Positions 35,758 to 47,971 of a DNA stretch of 64,000 nucleotides are shown here, one piece after another. A model generated the notes under the pieces. That model did not search any database and was not told the DNA's origin. It saw only the letters and a program-made list of their open reading frames with translations. The position numbers were made by a program, and so were the translations under genes. How positions within the stretch are numbered: position 1 is the first letter of the stretch; each line of letters opens with the position of its first letter. Source of the stretch: Hypomyces perniciosus (Eukaryota; Ascomycota; Sordariomycetes; Hypocreales; Hypocreaceae); assembly GCA_008477525.1 (NCBI GenBank), contig SPDT01000007.1, positions 434,001 to 498,000 on the forward strand, in the 5' to 3' direction.

Positions 35758-38700
35758 ATGACTGTCGCTTTAGAACCTCCAATCCAGGAGAATAGTCTAG
35801 GGGGCCCCTACGGATATGTTAACGGAGAACAGGGAGCAAATGGGAGCGGATATATTGGAGTCATAAATGAAGCACTGAGCGGTAATGGAGATGTGGAGAG
35901 ACCCAGCCAGCCAGATAGCAATGGAACGACAGACGTTTATGAGCCCATTGCCATCATCGGCTGTGCTATGCGTTTGCCCGGGGGCGTCGATACAGCCGAG
36001 GCCTTATGGGATTTTCTCGATGGTCGACGCGAGGGCAGATGTCGGGTCCCGGACGACCGATACAACATCAATGCCTTCTATGGCCCTGGGCGACGTGGGC
36101 ATGTCGGCACTGAGTACGGGCATTTTCTAGACTATGTCGATCTCGCTGAGGTAGACACATCGTTTTGGTCTATGACGCGCCAGGAGATTGAGGAGATGGA
36201 CCCCCAACAACGCCTCGCGCTGGAGGTGGTATATGAATGTTTCCAGAGCTCAGGGACAAGGGGATGGAAGGGCAAGAACATCGGCACCTACTTTGGCATC
36301 TTCGGCGAGGTACGTGCCCATGATATTTCCTATAACAAGACGTGCAAGCCGTTGCTGACCAAGCTCAGGACTGGGCGAGCATGCAAGCCAAGGAGACGCA
36401 ACACGTAGGGGTATATAGGATGCCAGGTAGGTGTGCATGATGAAGAATCAGGCCGGGTTGCTCACTTTGCGATAGGCTCTGGCGACTTTGTGGTGGCAAA
36501 CCGTGTTGCGTATGAGTTCGGGTTGCAAGGGCCATCGTGAGTGAAGATGCTCCGCCGCGACGAGTGGTTGGTGATGATGCTCGGCTAACCTGGAGCTCTA
36601 GCATGGTCATCCGCACGGCGTGTTCATCCTCGTTGATCGGTCTCCATGAGGCCTGTCTCGGGATTCAGCGCGGTGAGTGCGAGTCAGCTATTGTCGGCGG
36701 CACGAACCTCATCCTGAACCCGCACATGACAATCGCTATGACGGAGCAAGGCGTTCTCGCCCCAGATGGCCGCAGCAAGACGTTTGACGCGGCCGCGGAC
36801 GGTTACGCTCGTGGTGAAGGCGTGGTCGCCATCCACATCAAAAGCTGGCCGACGCCCTCCGGGACAATGACCCCATCCGGGCCGTCATCCGTTCTTCGTG
36901 CACCAACTCTGATGGCAAGACGGCAGGGATGTCGCAGCCCAGCTCGACGGCCCACGCGGCGCTGATGCTCCGCAGCCACGACCTGGCTGGCCTTGACGTC
37001 TCGCGAACGGCTATGGTCGAGTGCCACGGGACCGGCACGCCCATCGGAGACCCATTGGAGACGACAGCAGTGGCTCGAGTATTTGGCCAGCACGGGGTGT
37101 TCATTGGCTCACTGAAGCCAAACCTAGGACATTCCGAGGGCGCCAGCGGGATAAGCAGCATCATCAAAGCTATGCTCGGGCTAGAACGACGACTAATCCC
37201 ACCAAACATCAATTTCCGCGAGGGCAATCCCAAGAGTCAGTATCTTGTAACATCTTCATTGCGTGACGGATCAGCAACGCTAACCTGCATCATGTAGTTC
37301 CATTCAAGGACTGTCGGTTAACAGTTCCCATCGAAACGACGCCGTGGCCCGCGGACAAGGCGGAGCGCGTGGGAGTGAACAGGTAAGGAACCATAAGACA
37401 ACTAGAGACTATGGCCAGCATCTGATATTAGTGCCAATGGGTAGTTTCGGTATCGGTGGCGCCAATGCGCATGTCCTTCTTGAATCCGCTGCCGAGATGG
37501 GTATTGCGCCCCCCTCAGAGCCTACCCGAATCAACGACACACACTATCTTCTGACTTTCTCTGCGAGCCACTCAGACTCACTGCGGCGAATGGTCCAACA
37601 GCACGAGGCATACCTGCATCGGTATCCCGATCGCCTCGCCGACCTCAGCTACACGCTCAACGTGCGGCGGGAGGCGTTGCCGCACCGAGCGTTCAGTGTT
37701 GTCGACGCCAGTGCGCTCGACCAGGCCCTACCAGTGGCGGCGTTTGAGCGCGCCGGTGATGTTCCAGCAACAGCCTTCATTTTCACCGGCCAAGGCGCGC
37801 AGTGGGCCGCGATGGGCGCTGACCTGCTCGCTACCAACGACATCTTCCGCGAGAGCATTGCCCATATGGACCGAGCGCTCAGCCAGTGCCCAGATCCTCC
37901 TATGTGGGCGCTCCACGACGAGTTGCAGAAGACGGGAGAAGCAAGCCGGTTGATAACGGCCGAATTCTCCCAGCCGTGCTGTACCGCGGTCCAGGTGGCA
38001 CTGGTGGACGTACTTGCGTCATGGGGCGTGCGGCCATCGAGCGTCGTAGGGCACTCAAGCGGCGAGATAGCTGCCGCGTATGCCAGCGGCGCGCTGACCA
38101 AAGAGGCGGCTATCCAGATTGCATACTACCGTGGCATCGTTGCAAAGGATGTCAAGGCGCGCGGAGCTATGGCAGCGGTCGGCCTTGGGCGCAGCACGGT
38201 CGAGACCTTCTTGCAGCCTGGTGTCATCGTAGGCTGCGAGAATAGCCCAAGTTCGGTTACATTAAGCGGCGACGCCGATGCCGTTGACAAGGTTATGCAG
38301 ACCCTCCGGACTGCTTTCCCAGATGCCTTGGTGCGTGCCCTGCGCGTCGATTGTGCGTACCATTCGCCCCATATGCGGGAAGTGGAAACGTTATACCGTG
38401 CCAAGATTACCACGTTGCCGGCAGAGCAACCGCGGATACCCTTGTTCTCTTCCGTTACTGGGGACCAGCTGCAGATGAAGCCAGATGCAGCTTACTGGGC
38501 GGCGAATCTGACGTCACCTGTGCTCTTCTCGACTGCTGTCTCTGCAATGGTGAAAAGCACAGCAGCAGCCACAGTACTACTTGAGGTTGGCCCGCATTCC
38601 GCGCTGGCAGGCCCAGTGCGGCAGGTTCTGCAGGCAACAGGGGCGAACAAGGCTATATACGCCAGCACACTAATCCGTGGACAGCCGGCGCGCCAGGCCC

Positions 38701-41700
38701 TGTTAACCACGGCAGGGCGGCTGTTCCAGCTGGGGGTAGAGCTTGACTGGGAGCGCATTGTATCGCCTGGTCGGACACTTATTGACCTGCCGCTGTATAC
38801 ATGGAAACGCGAAGGCCCCTACTGGAGCGAAAGCCGACTGTCGCGGCACTGGCGATTCCGCCGGTTCGCTAAGCATGATATCCTCGGCGAACGTGTGCCG
38901 GCGGCGTCCGAGTTCGGCCCCACATGGCGGAACGTGCTCCGGCTGGACGATGTGCCGTGGCTCCGCGATCACAAAGTCGGCGGTGACATTGTGTTCCCGG
39001 CGGCCGGGTACATAGCAATGGCCGGCGAGGCGGTGCGCCAGCTGTGTGATGTGGATGACTTGAGCTTCAGTCTCCGCGAGGTCACTATTAGCAACGCGCT
39101 CGTACTACATGAAGGAGTGTCTACTGAGATTATCACGCACCTCCGTCCGGTCCGTCTCACTAACGCGCTCGACTCCGTGTGGCAGGAGTTCGAGATCTCG
39201 GCACTGCACGGCGACCGTTGGCTCCGGCACGCCACCGGCCAAGTACGGAGCGGCGCGGAGTACACGAGCCCGGTGCCGACCATCGCGCCCCGATCGCGGA
39301 CCATCGATGCGTCGCACTGGTATAGCGTACTGCGGCGCTTCGGCCTCCAATACGGGCCACGTTTCCAGGGCCTGCGGGACATCGCCGCCGACATACTGGA
39401 GCGCACAGCCGTCGCCACCATCGCCGGCTTCGCGTCACCGGATGAGCTGCCCGAGTCTACTTATGCCATGCATCCCGCAACTATCGACCACGCACTGCAG
39501 TTGTATAGCGTCGCCTCGTCACGGGGCCAGGCACGGCGGTTCACCCAGCTGGTCGTGCCTTCGTACATTGGCGCCGTGTATATCCAACCCGCCAGCACGG
39601 ATGATATTCGCATTGAGGCCATCGCCGACGTGACCCCCCGCGGCGCCATCTTCGGCGATGCCGTCGGCACCAGCGGCGGCTCTACCGTTTTCCGTGTGCA
39701 GAACCTCCGCATGGCGCCGCTTGCCGACGCCGCCGATGCCCGGGGGTCTGACCCGCATGCGGCCGTTGAGCTGGTATGGAAGCCCGATATCCGGCTGGTC
39801 GACAACGCGTTGCTTATGCATACCGCCCGCGACCTGAGACGCCCCGGCGAGCTGCCGGTAGTAGAACGCATGGCCCTTGCCTGCGCGGTAGAGGGCAGCT
39901 TGATGTTGGCCGATCAGACCTCTCCATCCCATGCCTTTCTCGCCAAGTACCGCTCCTGGCTTGACGATGTCCGGGAGCAGGCCATCACCGGCACATACCC
40001 CCATGTGCCAGACTGTCAAGATATTGCGGCCCTGCCATCCGCTGCCCGTTGCGCCCTGATTGAGGACCTCTTCCGCGAGGCCGCCGCAACCAGCGCCTGG
40101 CCACTCGCGACTTGCGTGTACCGCATCTTCCGAAGCCTAGGGCAAATGTTCAGGGGGGATGCCGATGCACTGGAGATCCTCCTCAAGGACGATCTCTTGG
40201 CGCGTCTCTACGACGTCGTCCGCTTTGTCGACACCAACGACTTTTTCAGGCTCGCATCGCACTACAAACCTAACCTGCGTATCCTCGAGATCGGTGCTGG
40301 CACAGGCAGTACGACCAGCGCCATTTTAGACACACTGACATCGTGTCCGCCACACACCCGCTACTACGGCTCCTACACCTTTACCGACGTCTCGCCAGGC
40401 TTCTTTGCCCGTGCAAAGGAGCGCTTCACTGGCTATAACGCCATTGAATACAAGGTCCTTGACATTACGCAAGACCCACTCGAGCAGGGTTTCGAAGCTG
40501 AGGCGTATGATCTGATCATTGCATCCAATGTAGGTTTCTCCAAGTATCCCTTTTCCCTTCCTCAGACTTACAATGGTCACTTATGCCGTATACTAACCTG
40601 CTGCAGGTAATTCACGCTACTCCTAACATCGCCACATCGCTTAGCCATGTTCGCAAGCTGTTGGCGCCTACCGGACAGTTCTTCCTCCAGGAACTGGCTC
40701 CCCCATTCAAATGGGTCAACTTTGTTATGGGCGCGCTCTCGGGCTGGTGGCTCGGTGACGAAGACGGCCGCATCAACGAGCCTTACCTTTGGCCGAATCA
40801 GTGGGAGCCGTATCTCCGCGCAGCTGGTTTCGACGGCATCTCAGCTGTGCACCATGACGAGCAATTTAACGCCACTATGATCATCCGTCCAGCCCGCCCG
40901 GCGGTCTCGCAAAGAGTTACCCTGCTCTCGCGGAATGACACCAACAAGCCATATGTCCTAGACGTTGTTGCAGCGTTGGAAAAGAAAGGCTACACTGTTG
41001 ATATCCGGACCTGGGGTCAGGAAGTCGTCCCCGGCCAGGACATCGTCGCCCTCATGGACCTCGAAACCCCCTACCTTCGAGATCTGCAGGTTGATGGCTT
41101 CTCCCAACTCCAGGCCTTTGTCCGCGGGCTGAATGGCTCGGGCGTCTTGTGGGTGACGGGTCTGGCACAGGTTAGATGCTCCGACCCAGCGTATGGTCTG
41201 ATATTGGGTCTGGCCCGCACCATGCGGACGGAGCTATCGATTGACTTTGCCACACTCGAGCTCGAGACCTTTGATGCCGCCGGCTGGGACGCTATCGCAG
41301 CCGTGTTGCCCGAGTTCCAGCGCCGGTCCATTACTGATGGTGAGACAAGCCCCGTGATGGAATGGGCATTCGCGGACGGTTTCACCCAGATCGGTCGTTT
41401 CCATTGGGCGTCCCTCAACAAAGAGCTCGCCGTCCCTGAGGCGGGCGCATCTGCGCGCAAGCTCGATATAGAGAAGCGCGGTTTCCTCAACTCGCTGTAC
41501 TGGAAAGAGTACACACCCGCGGAGCCGCGTGGCAAACTTGTGCGCATGCGGAACTCTGCTGCCGGTCTAAACTTCAAGGATGTCTTAATTTCCATGGGTA
41601 TCGTCGACGGCACAGTGATTGAAGGGGACGGCCTGGGCTGCGAGGTGGCCGGCACTGTCGAGGAGGTTGGACCGGACGTCAAGGACCTGGCGCCTGGTGA

Positions 41701-43994
41701 TCGATGCGTAGCCTTCGCCAGCGGTTCCTTATCCACGCACCTTACTACCAGTGAGGACGTATGTGTGAAGATCCCCGACGGCATTTCGTTTGAAGAGGCT
41801 GCTACCATGTCCACGGTTTACTGCACCGTCATCTACTCCCTCATCGACAAGGCGAGGGTGGAGCCGGGTCAATCTGTCCTGATCCACAGCGCCGCGGGAG
41901 GCGTCGGCATCGCTGCCATTCAGGTTTGGTAAGTACTTGGAGCCCAAATACTGAGAGAAGCTGGACTAACATGACCCCTTACTTCCCAGTCGCTACCTCG
42001 GCGCCGAGATCTACTGCACTGTTGGTAGTGAGGAGAAGGCCGACTACTTGAGCAAGACATATGACATCCCCCGTAACAGAATCTTCAATTCCCGTGACCT
42101 TACCTTCCGGCGAGACGTCTTGCATGCAACGGGGGGTCGGGGTGTGGATGTCGTTCTGAATTCGCTCTCTGGTGAGCTGCTGCATGCCAGCTGGGAGTGT
42201 GTCGCCGAGTTTGGTTGCATGGTTGAGATCGGTAAGCGTGATCTCGTCGGCAAAGGAGCCCTTGCCATGCACCTGTTCGAGCAGAATCGCTCTTATATCG
42301 GCGTCGACTTCGCCCCTATTTGCCGTGACCGACCGTGGATCGTATCCCGGTAAGTGACAATAACATTGATTGCGTTCTGCCGCGGAAGGACATGTGTATG
42401 CTGACACTGCCCAGGCTGATGAAGCAAATCATGGACCTGTACAGGAGCGGAACCATCAAACCCATTACGCCCATGACCTGTTTCGAAGCGGTCAAGGTCG
42501 AAGACTCGATGCGTTTTATGCAGAAGGGTGCCCACATGGGTAAAGTCGTCATTACACTACCGGAGGACTCGAATGAGTTGACAACACGGGCACCCAAACA
42601 GCAGTTCCGCTGTCGCGCTGATGCATCATACCTTCTCGCTGGAGGCCTTGGTGGTCTTGGACAAGCTATTGCGGTCTGGATGGCCGAGTCAGGAGCAACT
42701 GAGAGTAAGTAGAGACAGCCTGCTCCAAGACCGCGTGTATGGATGTCCGGGATTTGTGAACTGACCCGTAGAAACAGTTGTGTTCTTGACCCGCTCAGCT
42801 GGTGACTGTGAGCGGTACGCGGCGTTTGTCCAAGAGCTTCGCACCCTGGGTTGCAATGCTATCTTGGTTCCTGGCAATATTACTGAACTTGAGGACGTCG
42901 AGAGGGCCGTTGGAAGCGCGACCAAACCGATCCGTGGTGTCATGCAGGCAACATTGGTTCTGAGGGTGAGCACTTGATCCCGGCGCTTCGCCGCGCTGAA
43001 TGGGCCACGAGTCAGACTGACCAGATCGATATAGGACGCGGCCTTCCCAGCCATGACTTTCGAGGAATGGCAAGGGCCCTTGCTTCCCAAGGTCCAAGGG
43101 ACTTGGAATCTGCACTCTGCACTGCTTAAACGCAATCTTGACTTTTTCCTCCTCTTCAGCAGCTGGAGCGGCATGGTCGGATACACGGGTCAATCCAACT
43201 ACGCCGCCGCAAACGCGTTCCTCGATGCTTTCGTACATTACCGTCACGCCCAAGGCCTGACGGCTGCTGTCATCGACATCGGCGCGGTTGAGGATGTCGG
43301 CTATGTCAGCCGCAATGCGCGGGTACTGGATCATTTCCGGGTCACCTCAACCTACGTCTTGCATGAGGAGGACGTGCTTGACTCGTTGCAAGTCATGATT
43401 AACCGTTCCACGCCAGCGTTACTCCAGCCGCCTTGTCAGAATGTCTTGGCCCCCGGCAAGTACGACTTTGTTTGCAAGGGTCAGATTGCCATCGGAATGA
43501 GGTCGACCCAAAGGCTCTCGGCGCCCAACAACCGCAGCGTGTGGAAAAGGGATCCCCGCATGGCGCTTTACAAGAACATGGAGTCTCAGGATGGAACGGT
43601 GGCGGCAGCAGGCAACGAAAACATAAAGCAATTCCTTGCTGACGTCGCGCAAGACCCATCGCTCTTGGACGGCGACGAGGCCCCGCGCTTCCTCGGAACC
43701 GAAATCGGAACAACGCTCTTCGGCTTCCTCATGCGTGATGTCGAGTTCCTGAATCTTGATGATTCCCTCGAGGTCTTGGGTGTGGACTCGCTGGTCTCGA
43801 TTGAGCTGCGCAACTGGTTCCGGCAGCGTCTAGGCTTCGAGATAAGCTCCTTGGAGATCCTTGGGTCCAAGAGTCTCCTCGCTCTGGGCCAACATTCTGC
43901 AGAGATGTTGAAGAAGAAGTTTGCCAGTACCGACCCGACGGCGGGTGCAGAGCAGGAGACCACAGTGAGGTATCTGGTAGCCAAAGCCCCCTAA
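35758..43994 (+). CDS. Highly reducing type I polyketide synthase
   Basis: Iterative HR-PKS of about 2,500 residues in 11 exons. Introns: 36,310-36,368; 36,427-36,475; 36,537-36,601; 37,236-37,297; 37,383-37,444; 40,530-40,606; 41,929-41,989; 42,350-42,414; 42,705-42,777; 42,966-43,034. Domains: KS (DPQQRLALE, active Cys in [21 protein letters not shown]), AT ([16 protein letters not shown]), DH ([25 protein letters not shown]), C-methyltransferase ([15 protein letters not shown]), ER ([21 protein letters not shown]), KR ([31 protein letters not shown]) and ACP ([14 protein letters not shown]). There is no release domain, so the chain needs an outside acceptor such as the ligase/acyltransferase. 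One base appears missing at the AAAA of 36,840-36,843, inside the KS. Expected product: a methylated, largely reduced acyl chain. It starts with a ~60-residue non-conserved leader. Confidence 0.93.
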
Positions 43995-44446
43995 TCAGCG
44001 TTGAAGCCTGTTTGTATTGATATGAATCGTATAATCCGTATATCGTGTACCAATGTAAATATCGTTCAAATTTATTGGGGGGCGGCGAACGCAAACCACC
44101 TTTGCCAACACGCCTAGAATGAGCTGTGAGACATGCGGCAAATCTTCTACGAATGCTTGCGGAGCGTGGTTTGACCTGGTATTAGTGCTGGTGCGTGTTT
44201 AGCTCAAGGCGAGAATTCTCGTTCATGTAATGAACTGCGTTGGCTGTTTGTGATCCCCATGATCGCTTTCAGTGTCTTGTTTTGGTTTGTGAATGCCGTC
44301 GCCTCCTCCAGGGATACCTAGGTAATTTATGTATTCCAGGGACTTTTGCTGACTCAACACGTAGTCCCCTTATTTTCTCATACCTAGGTAGTATACAATT
44401 GCAAAACCTGCGCTAATGGTATTCATTCTAGTCTTTACTATTATAT
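43995..44446. other. Intergenic after the PKS
   Basis: About 450 bp of 3' flank of the PKS with no coding signal. ACCTAGGTA motifs appear twice (44,317-44,324 region and 44,384-44,391 region). Nothing else is seen. Confidence 0.45.
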
Positions 44447-44785
44447 TCATTCTCTGGCTTTAATAAGTGTTGGATAGAATTGCGCACCTGGTTTGTCAAA
44501 TGTCTCAATGAGCGCTGCTATAGCTGGGTGCATCCCCGCCATAATCACTCGCTGTGTCCATTCTGTAATCGACACCACCTCATATGCTTCCTTGTCTTCC
44601 TGTTTACCTATGCTTTTCAACTCGTGAAATGGGATAACGATATCGCCAACACTATTAATGTACGTGACCCCATGAGCCAACTTGGGCGTGTTGTATAGCA
44701 ATTCTCCCACAATGTCGTTGCATACGTTCTGCGCAGCAATAATCAAGGTCCATTCGAACTTAGGTATGATACTGAGACCTTCCAT
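44447..44785 (-). pseudogene. Isolated C-terminal gene fragment (possible reductase-domain remnant)
   Basis: A 112-codon frame without a recognisable N-terminal domain. The text VCNDIVGELLYNTPKLAHGVTY, then SITEWTQRVIMAGMHPA and a FDKPGAQFYPTL tail, resembles in layout the end of NAD-dependent thioester-reductase (R) domains of NRPS/PKS enzymes, but this is a weak call. Nothing upstream (44,786-45,114) supplies a Rossmann fold, so it is probably truncated. A related scrap occurs at 31,849-31,945 on the other strand. Confidence 0.45.
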
Positions 44786-45114
44786 ACATTCATCATAAGC
44801 ATGCTGCTAACTTATGGAGCCTATAGTGAAGCAAAAGATATTTGAAGACTTGCGTCTTGTGGAGCACAGAGCAATATATACTATAAGGGGACGGGAAGTT
44901 GTTTCCCGAAGCGGGTTTCCTTTCCAGGCAGTCCAAATGGGGCTTCTTGTGTTACAGGGCTGTTGCTATTGAGTACTACCTGTATTAGCACAGTTACTGT
45001 GCCAGTCCTGGCTGAAATAAGGCATGAGCCAATACACCTCGATATACAAGGGAAAGGTAAATAAGTGTTCAAGTCTATATCCCTGTATGTCTAAACCCTC
45101 CATACCAATGTATC
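44786..45114. other. Intergenic
   Basis: About 330 bp between the gene fragment and the 3' end of the FAD oxidase. No coding sequence or conserved element is seen. Confidence 0.4.
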
Positions 45115-47034
45115 TTAGCATTTTTTGACTCGACACAACCTTCCGTCCGCATCATGAGCCCAATCTTCACTGCCCACGGCTGTGTAAGCATAGAATACCG
45201 ACTGCGCATCCCACTTGTCTTTGATCCGTCGGAGTCGGGGGTATGTTGACCCATAGAACATCTTTTGCCACCTAGAACTATTTTGCCCGTACGCGAATGG
45301 GTCAGCTTCATTCAGATAAGCACCCCCTTCTGGAGTGGCAGCTTCGATGCGGGCGGTAATGACGTCCGCTAGGTATCGCTTTCGATCCAGCATTTGAGAC
45401 CGTGGAATAGTCCAATCCCAATTTGAAATTGTAATGCAGGTGGCAATTGCATCTCGCCAATGCGGAGTAACGGCATTGTCTGGGTGGGAAATGTTTTTGA
45501 CATTCATAGCTTGACAGCCGATTTGCCAGTCGGTATTGGAATCGCTCTGAACAGCAGCTAGGAGTGCATCAGATAATTTGTTTGCTCTCTTGGCATCCTC
45601 GCATACTGCACGGGGAATCAGTCGACTATTGAAGAGGTCAGTGGCGGGATATACACCATAAGGCAAGGGTCCGTTAATGGAGTTGTAATGGTCATAATAT
45701 TTTTTCGATTCCTTAGGTGTGAACGCGTATGGAACGCCGAGCTTGTCCAGCTGAACCAGATACGGGGCCATCATGGAGGCCACTTCGGCGGCCGTCTTTC
45801 CTGGCGCAGTGAAACCGTTCAAGAAGAACTTTCCCCGCTGGAACGAGTACAGAATGGTCGCACCCGTGTCGATCACAGACGGAACAAATTGCCACCAAGC
45901 GACTAGGGCCGCCTTGTAGGACTTATTGCTTGAAGATGACGAGTTGAAGCTGAGCGAGGCACCTCCAACGACACCATCTGGGTGTATCTTGTACGTCATG
46001 GAAAGAACAACAGCAAATGTTCCCGCACCACCGCCACTTATGGCCCAGTATAGGTCCTTATTCTTTGACGGGCTCGCAGTGAGATGGTCACCATTGGCAG
46101 TGATGACTTCCTACTCTAACACCTGATCAGCTCCCATCCCGTACACCCCGGCGAGGAGAGAGTGACCACCCCCCTGGGCGAATCCTCCAGCAATGCCAAC
46201 AGTCGGGCAATCGCCGCCTACAATGCGATACCCAGCGGGATGCACGGCCGCGTAGGCTTCAAATCCAGTTACGCCTGCCCCGATCTTGACAGCGGGTCCG
46301 GTGTATGAAGGTCCGATGTATTTATCGATGACGGTGCAAGTCTTCAAATTGTGTGTCCAAAGTGCAAGGGCACCCCTTCCAGTCGATTTGCCAAGGTAGC
46401 TACAAGTAGACGGTCACAAAGGAGTTTCTTTAGCCTCTATTCCATATCGGATTTCAAGTGGAATATACTCACTCATGGCCTCTATTCTTGATCACCAGGC
46501 GAACATTGTTGTCTCTGGCAAATTCCACACCAGCAACGGCATCCTTTGCGCTTTGGACTTTGATAGAATAGCTCGCGTAATTGCCAAGCGTGCACGGTTT
46601 GGATGCCGGAGTGAATGGATCGCAGGATTGATTCTGGAAGTATGGGTTCATGATCTCGCCGGGCAAAAGCTCGCTGTGTAAAGAGTTAGTTAGAGATACG
46701 GGGATGTATTGCTGTAGATTTGCGAAAAGACAAAAACGTACTGCGTCATTGGGTAATCCCAATTGGGCTGGAGAGCCTTGCAAGCAGTGCTATTTTGTTT
46801 AAGAGGCCCATATCCTCCCTTGTGACAAACGGCAGCCTGAGGAATGGTGGCAATCAACCGTCCATCAACCGTCCTGTTCAGGGCGTCCCAGGCTTTCTGA
46901 GACGGCCATGCGCTATCTCCTGGAATTGCTTTGCAGTGCGAACCACGATTCGTGAATGGAACTGTACCTGAAGCAGCAAATGGCATTAACAGTGCGAGCA
47001 CAAGAACTGCCTTCCACAAATTGCAGGTAGACAT
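45115..47034 (-). pseudogene. Berberine-bridge-type FAD oxidase with premature stop
   Basis: Secreted FAD-linked oxidoreductase of the BBE-like family. Signal peptide MSTCNLWKAVLVLALLMPFAASG; then introns 46,741-46,674 and 46,472-46,400. The FAD fold includes VIKNRGHDYLGKSTG (His for covalent flavin) and GGDCPTVGIAGGFAQGGGHS; the substrate domain ends in the BBE C-terminal segment with FYGSTYPRLRRIKDKWDAQSVF. After GADQVLE the frame meets TAG at 46,113-46,111, where relatives have Trp (VLEWEV). The frame then stays open for 330 codons to the natural end at 45,115. The stop sits in the middle of conserved sequence, is too close to any splice site to be intronic, and would remove more than half the protein. 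An upstream in-frame ATG at 47,148 is less likely because it would bury the signal peptide. Confidence 0.87.
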
Positions 47035-47971
47035 TATCAGTTCTTGAGGGCTACTGTCGCTGTTCTTGAATCTCGCCATTACAAGAGAGAATGATTCCAT
47101 GAGAAAAAGAGCGTGCAAGACACGAGATTCTCGACTCAAGGGATACAATACAATACAGGATTGTCTGCCTACTTAACTAACAGAATTCTGCGCGCAGCCT
47201 CACCGCGCTCTCGCTCTCTATTCCATATGATTGCTGCCGCTTCCTTCGATTGTTCCTGACCGTCCGCTAGGCAAATTCCCGTGTTCCTCCACAAGGATAG
47301 AGGGTGGCTGCCGTAATCATCTCCAAACGAGTCAAGTTTAAGCCTCACGGAACCGGCCATACCGTATGGGGGTTACCCAGATGAGGATGCGGCTGAGCAG
47401 CCTGGGATGGAGAAATACAAAGCGGCTGCAAGCGGCGGACGCCGTCATCAGGCTGACGGCTTAGACTGGCAGAGCCTCAGATGATCAGATGAGGGAGGTT
47501 CGGATGCAATTACCAAATGGGGGCCGGGGCTAAAGGATGCGTGCACGTGGCATTCCAAAGGGGATCCGATCCGTCGATCCGATCCAAACGCGGGTCTCAC
47601 GATCGTGGCTGTGTGGTTAGCTCCGGGCCATGAATGGACTACTCCGTAATATTGCTAGTATGTAACTTGCGAGGTATGTATGAGGAGCAAACAACAATAT
47701 TGAAGTGGGCGAAACAACGCCACGCCCCTCCCCGGAGATAGGCATTCTTTCTTGTCCGTAACCCTTGAGGGCGAAGCTGTTGGTTCGTGTAACAACAGCA
47801 AAAGCGCATGAGGGGTAATCTGTTTTCCCTGGCCAAGCCTTGCCTCACGTCCTCTTTCTTTCTTTCTCATCTGTCGAGATCAATTCGTTATCCCTCGTTA
47901 CACCCTCGCTTTGATCTGCAATTCAGAAATCACCTTTCTTGCCTAACCACCAACTCCACCGCAACCATACA
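47035..47971. promoter_or_regulatory. Divergent promoter region, FAD oxidase / SDR
   Basis: About 0.94 kb between the divergent starts of the oxidase and the SDR. CT-rich stretches near 47,850-47,880 lie just upstream of the SDR start, typical of fungal core promoters. The frames inside show no conserved features. Confidence 0.5.

Noticed and set aside
44447..44785. Calling the fragment an NRPS thioester-reductase domain outright
   Set aside because: Only a loose layout resemblance; no Rossmann motif or catalytic Tyr/Lys is in the fragment.
46108..46125. An intron hiding the TAG in the FAD oxidase
   Set aside because: The only GT...AG pair here would be 12 bases; conserved residues continue on both sides in the same frame.
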